Origin: Niabella sp.
GTDB taxonomy: Bacteria > Bacteroidota > Bacteroidia > Chitinophagales > Chitinophagaceae
Reading direction: 5' to 3'
Assembly (NCBI GenBank): GCA_017744795.1
Contig: JAGIAQ010000034.1
Location: 1 to 38,003, forward strand
Length of the DNA: 38,003 bases
Part shown: in pieces, positions 35,183 to 38,003 of the stretch
Layout: the number at the start of each line of letters is the position of its first letter
How positions within the stretch are numbered: position 1 is the first letter of the stretch
Translations under genes and position numbers: made by a program
The notes under the pieces: model-generated
Seen by the model: only the letters and a program-made list of their open reading frames with translations
What the model was told of the DNA's origin: nothing
The model's database searches: none

Positions 35183-35881
35183 ATGTATCAAAATAAACAC
35201 AGCTTTACCCTGGCTATTTGCATGCTGGTTGTTGCAGCTTTTTACAGTTGCAAACCGGATGCCAACGATTTTCAAAAATACCAGGGACATACGGAAATAA
35301 TTTACACGGGCACTGTTACCGGAATAGCCGTGCGGCCGGGAAACCTTCGGGCGCAGGTTCAATGGGCTCCCACCCCCGACCCTAATGTTACAAACTATGT
35401 GCTGTACTGGAACAATGGCGCCGACTCTGCCGTAATACCGGCAGTTAATATAAAAGACACTATTAAAACCATTGTAACCGGCCTGCAGGAAACAAGTGTT
35501 CAAAATTTTCTGTTATATACCATTAACGGAAAAGGCAATCGTTCTATAGGCCAAACAATTTCGTCTGTTAAAGTATTGGGGCCTATTTACCAGTCATCGT
35601 TATACAACCGCCAGCTCAACGCAGCGAAGCCGTATAGAATGTTCGGAACCGATTCTGTTCGATTTTATTTTACCAGGGCAGATTCGACATTGATTTATTC
35701 GAAGCTCTGGTACCGGCATCAAAACGGAACCCTGGACAGCAGCCTGGTTAAAACCGATTCTATCACATTAATGCAGTTTAGCAACAATACAAAAGCTGCT
35801 ATCCGATCTTTTTACCTGCCCGCAACCGCTATTGACACGTTCTCTGTTCCTTATATAGACTCTACAATAGCGATTCATTAA
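35183..35881 (+). CDS. DUF4998-type surface lipoprotein
   Basis: The product has 232 residues with a signal peptide and lipobox (LVVAAFYSC, Cys-Lys-Pro). Two beta-rich domains are seen. The first (residues about 28-125) has fibronectin-like strands: YTGTVTGIAVRPGNLRAQVQ, NYVLYWNNGADSAVI and YTINGKGNRS. The pattern and position after a DUF5000-type gene fit DUF4998 (recalled, not searched). It starts 21 bases after the upstream stop and is followed 50 bases later by the fucosidase gene. Likely an accessory glycan-binding or complex-stabilising protein. Confidence 0.72.
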   Translation: MYQNKHSFTLAICMLVVAAFYSCKPDANDFQKYQGHTEIIYTGTVTGIAVRPGNLRAQVQWAPTPDPNVTNYVLYWNNGADSAVIPAVNIKDTIKTIVTGLQETSVQNFLLYTINGKGNRSIGQTISSVKVLGPIYQSSLYNRQLNAAKPYRMFGTDSVRFYFTRADSTLIYSKLWYRHQNGTLDSSLVKTDSITLMQFSNNTKAAIRSFYLPATAIDTFSVPYIDSTIAIH

Positions 35882-35931
35882 CGAGCCACATAAGCACATC
35901 GATTCTATAAACAACAATACGAAGCATCTCA

Positions 35932-37317
35932 ATGAAAAAAATAATCCTTATTGCAGCTATGTCCATCAGCATACTGGCACACGCACAAACAAAAAAGATC
36001 TTTACTGAAACGGCCAGTCAAAAATCCAGCCGGCTGGAATGGTGGACGGATGCGCGTTTCGGCATGTTTATACACTGGGGGCTCTATGCGTTGCCGGCGC
36101 GACATGAATGGGTAAAAATGCGTGAGCGGATGACAGATGAGCAATATCAAAAGTATTTTGATCATTTTAATCCTGATGAATTTGACGCTAAAAAATGGGC
36201 AAAAGAAGCAAAGGCTGCCGGTATGAAATATGCTGTGCTTACCTCAAAACATCATGAAGGCTTTTGCCTGTTCGATTCAAAGTATACGAATTACAAAGCC
36301 ACTAACACTCCGGCCCACCGGGACCTGGTGAAAGAGTTTGTAGATGCGTTTCGTGCAGAAGGTATTAAAATAGGATTTTATTATTCATTGCTCGACTGGC
36401 ATCATCCGGATTATACCATCGATAATTGCCATCCGTTGCGGCCAGCCGACAGTCTTACCAATACGCAAAAGGATGCCTATTATACCCGGGTAAACAAAGG
36501 CCGTGATATGAAAAAATACCAGCAATACATGAAAAACCAGATCACGGAATTACTTACAAAATATGGGAAGATTGATATTTTGTGGTTAGACTGGACCTGG
36601 CAAAAAGGTGAGAAATATGGGAAGCATCCACAGGACTGGGATGCCTTAAACCTGATAAAGCTTGTAAGAAAGCTGCAACCAAATATTTTAGTAAACAACA
36701 GGCTGGGGCTTGATCAGGATGGATATGCCGATGGAGGGGATTTTGTAACCCCTGAGCAGGTAAAGCCAGCGGAATTACTCAAATACAAAGGAAAAGATTG
36801 GGAAACCTGTCAAACCTTTTCAGGCTCCTGGGGGTACTACAGGGATGAGCGCACCTGGAAAAATCAGCGCCAGCTACTTGATCTGCTGATCACATCGGTA
36901 GCAAACGGAGGAAATCTTATTCTAAATGTGGGCCCCACGGCGCGTGGCGAATTTGATTACAGAGCCAACCATGCGCTTGACAGTTTAAGTTATTGGATGC
37001 ATGCTAACAGCCGGTCTATTTATAACTGTACCTTTCCCCCGGAAGAATATAATTTGCCGAAGGAGTTGAACCAGCGCCTGACCTATAACCCCGCTACAAA
37101 AAAATTGTACCTCCAGATTTTTGACTACCCCTCCGATGGAGTTTTAGTATTGCCGGGATACAACGGCAAGATCACCTACGCACAGTTTTTAAATGATGCA
37201 TCTGAAATTCAATTTCATCCATCGGGTCCTGAAAATAAAGACCTGACCCTGAAACTTCCGAAGCAAAAACCACCGTATGAAGTGCCGGTAATAGAATGCA
37301 CCCTTACCGTCAAATAA
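35932..37317 (+). CDS. Alpha-L-fucosidase, glycoside hydrolase family 29
   Basis: The enzyme removes terminal alpha-L-fucose from glycans by a retaining mechanism. A type I signal peptide (MKKIILIAAMSISILAHAQ) without lipobox places it in the periplasm. Family motifs are WWTDARFGMFIHWGLYALPA near residues 37-56, YAVLTSKHHEGFCLFDS near 100-116 with the substrate-binding His pair, and IDILWLDWTW, in which Asp220 is at the expected nucleophile position. GGNLILNVGPTARGEF follows as in other GH29 enzymes. The 461-residue length is the catalytic domain plus a short C-terminal beta domain, with no added carbohydrate-binding module. It is the last gene and only recognised hydrolase of this locus, and so points to a fucosylated substrate. 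The GH29 subfamily and linkage cannot be told from the sequence by eye. Confidence 0.95.
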   Translation: MKKIILIAAMSISILAHAQTKKIFTETASQKSSRLEWWTDARFGMFIHWGLYALPARHEWVKMRERMTDEQYQKYFDHFNPDEFDAKKWAKEAKAAGMKYAVLTSKHHEGFCLFDSKYTNYKATNTPAHRDLVKEFVDAFRAEGIKIGFYYSLLDWHHPDYTIDNCHPLRPADSLTNTQKDAYYTRVNKGRDMKKYQQYMKNQITELLTKYGKIDILWLDWTWQKGEKYGKHPQDWDALNLIKLVRKLQPNILVNNRLGLDQDGYADGGDFVTPEQVKPAELLKYKGKDWETCQTFSGSWGYYRDERTWKNQRQLLDLLITSVANGGNLILNVGPTARGEFDYRANHALDSLSYWMHANSRSIYNCTFPPEEYNLPKELNQRLTYNPATKKLYLQIFDYPSDGVLVLPGYNGKITYAQFLNDASEIQFHPSGPENKDLTLKLPKQKPPYEVPVIECTLTVK

Positions 37318-37340
37318 ATATACTTATCATCGGACTAAAG

Positions 37341-37496
37341 AAGAGGCTGTCTTAAAAGTTTAAGAACCAAACCACGGAGGGTACAAAGGTTTAACACGGA
37401 GTACACAGCGCCCTGTTAATCAATGCACCGCCTCTGTAATCTCTGAGTATTCTCTGTTTACTCTGTGGTTTGAAGTTACTTTTGAGACAGCCTCTT
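37341..37496. repeat. 156-base inverted-repeat element between fucosidase gene and glgB
   Basis: The ends are near-perfect inverted repeats: AAGAGGCTGTCTTAAAAGT at 37341-37359 and its complement at 37478-37496, with 18 of 19 bases matching. Both arms continue inward with AACCACxGAG and then CACGGAG or CAGAG-like steps, so the whole element is an imperfect palindrome with a short unmatched centre. No open frame is inside. It resembles a MITE or an intergenic palindromic element, and its right end is one base from the complement of the glgB stop codon. I saw no clear target-site duplication. Confidence 0.65.
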
Positions 37497-37497
37497 T

Positions 37498-38003
37498 TTA
37501 TTTCAATATCAATCCGCCCAACGGTGGCAGGTTGATGGTGATTTTATAACGCATGTTTGCTTCATCAATACACTCCGACCGGATAGTTTGGTTGAACACA
37601 TCCCCGGTTCCATCGTATATTTTATTATCGGAGTTAAACAATTCCTCCGTATATTCTTTTCCTGATACCTCTATAACCCAGTCGTGGTGCACTTCCGGTG
37701 TCATGTTCAATATCACCAGCAGCTCCTGCTCCGGTGCGTTGCCTTTTCGTTTATACACGATCACACATTGCTCCCGGTGATTCAGATCTACCCATTCAAA
37801 CCCGTCTGTATTAAACTGGTTCAGGTGCATGGCCGGCTCCGACACCAGTATCCCGTTGAGCCGGGTCAAACATTCCTTTGCACCCTTGTGGCTGTTGTGT
37901 TGCAGTAAGGACCAATCCAGCTCCGACTTATAATTCCATTCTGAGGTTTGGCCAAACTCAGACCCCATAAATAACAATTTGGCGCCCGGGTGCGTCCACA
38001 TAT
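37498..38003 (-). CDS. glgB: 1,4-alpha-glucan branching enzyme, C-terminal part (runs off the right edge)
   Basis: GlgB adds alpha-1,6 branches to glycogen in the cytoplasm. Only the last 168 or so codons are in the window, and the start is outside. The visible part has the GH13 segment MWTHPGAKLLFMGSEFGQ and EWNYKSELDWSLL, which follows the catalytic residues in GlgB, and then the C-terminal beta domain (FEWVDLNHREQCVIVYKRKG, ELLVILNMTP, YTEELFNSDN). The end LPPLGGLILK resembles the usual GlgB terminus. It reads toward the phosphorylase homologue 35 kb away on the same strand; the inverted-repeat element directly follows its stop codon. Confidence 0.93.
   Translation of the reverse strand, partial: MWTHPGAKLLFMGSEFGQTSEWNYKSELDWSLLQHNSHKGAKECLTRLNGILVSEPAMHLNQFNTDGFEWVDLNHREQCVIVYKRKGNAPEQELLVILNMTPEVHHDWVIEVSGKEYTEELFNSDNKIYDGTGDVFNQTIRSECIDEANMRYKITINLPPLGGLILK

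Noticed and set aside
1-38003. CRISPR array, tRNA, rRNA, integrase or transposase genes
   Set aside because: No regularly spaced repeats, cloverleaf-like sequences, rRNA segments or recombinase motifs were seen anywhere in the window.

Overview
The window looks like a chromosomal segment of a Bacteroidota bacterium, most likely of the Chitinophagaceae/Chitinophagales type. The evidence is three SusC/SusD outer-membrane pairs, many lipoproteins with Cys-Lys-Lys or Cys-Asn-Lys after the lipobox, an ECF sigma/FecR pair of the Bacteroidetes type, a TTTG-N19-TAnnTTTG promoter and the lack of strong Shine-Dalgarno sequences. I see no rRNA, tRNA, CRISPR array, transposase or integrase. The genus is inference.

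The ends carry glycogen genes on the minus strand. A 555-residue alpha-glucan phosphorylase homologue lies at 201-1868, and the C-terminal part of the branching enzyme GlgB enters from the right edge (37498-38003). About 35 kb of surface glycan-acquisition genes lies between them.

Region 1 (2172-21540, minus strand) reads as one very long transcription unit of eleven genes with short gaps. A promoter candidate stands at 21874-21904 and a clear intrinsic terminator at 2112-2143. It holds two modules. The promoter-proximal one is SusC, SusD, fasciclin (FAS1) lipoprotein and a DUF5007-like lipoprotein. The distal one is SusC, SusD, FAS1 lipoprotein, a DUF5008-like lipoprotein with delta-60 repeats, an alkaline-phosphatase-like/LamG lipoprotein, an M60-like/discoidin lipoprotein and a second alkaline-phosphatase-like/LamG lipoprotein. 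No intact hydrolase is visible. The M60-like protein lacks HExxH, and both phosphatase-like domains have lost most of the expected metal ligands. The unit may be a capture-and-import machine built partly from dead enzymes, and it is the most interesting system in the window.

Region 2 (22448-26238, minus strand) holds an AraC-family regulator followed 44 bases later by a large secreted protein with macroglobulin-like domains and a barrel-less TonB-receptor plug domain. A 0.9-kb AT-rich gap separates it from region 1.

Region 3 (26658-37317, plus strand) is a classical FecI/FecR-controlled polysaccharide utilisation locus: ECF sigma factor, FecR anti-sigma, SusC, SusD, a DUF4959/DUF5126/DUF5000-type lipoprotein, a DUF4998-type lipoprotein and a GH29 alpha-L-fucosidase. 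The likely substrate is a fucosylated glycan. It ends in an inverted-repeat element (37341-37496) that abuts the glgB stop codon.
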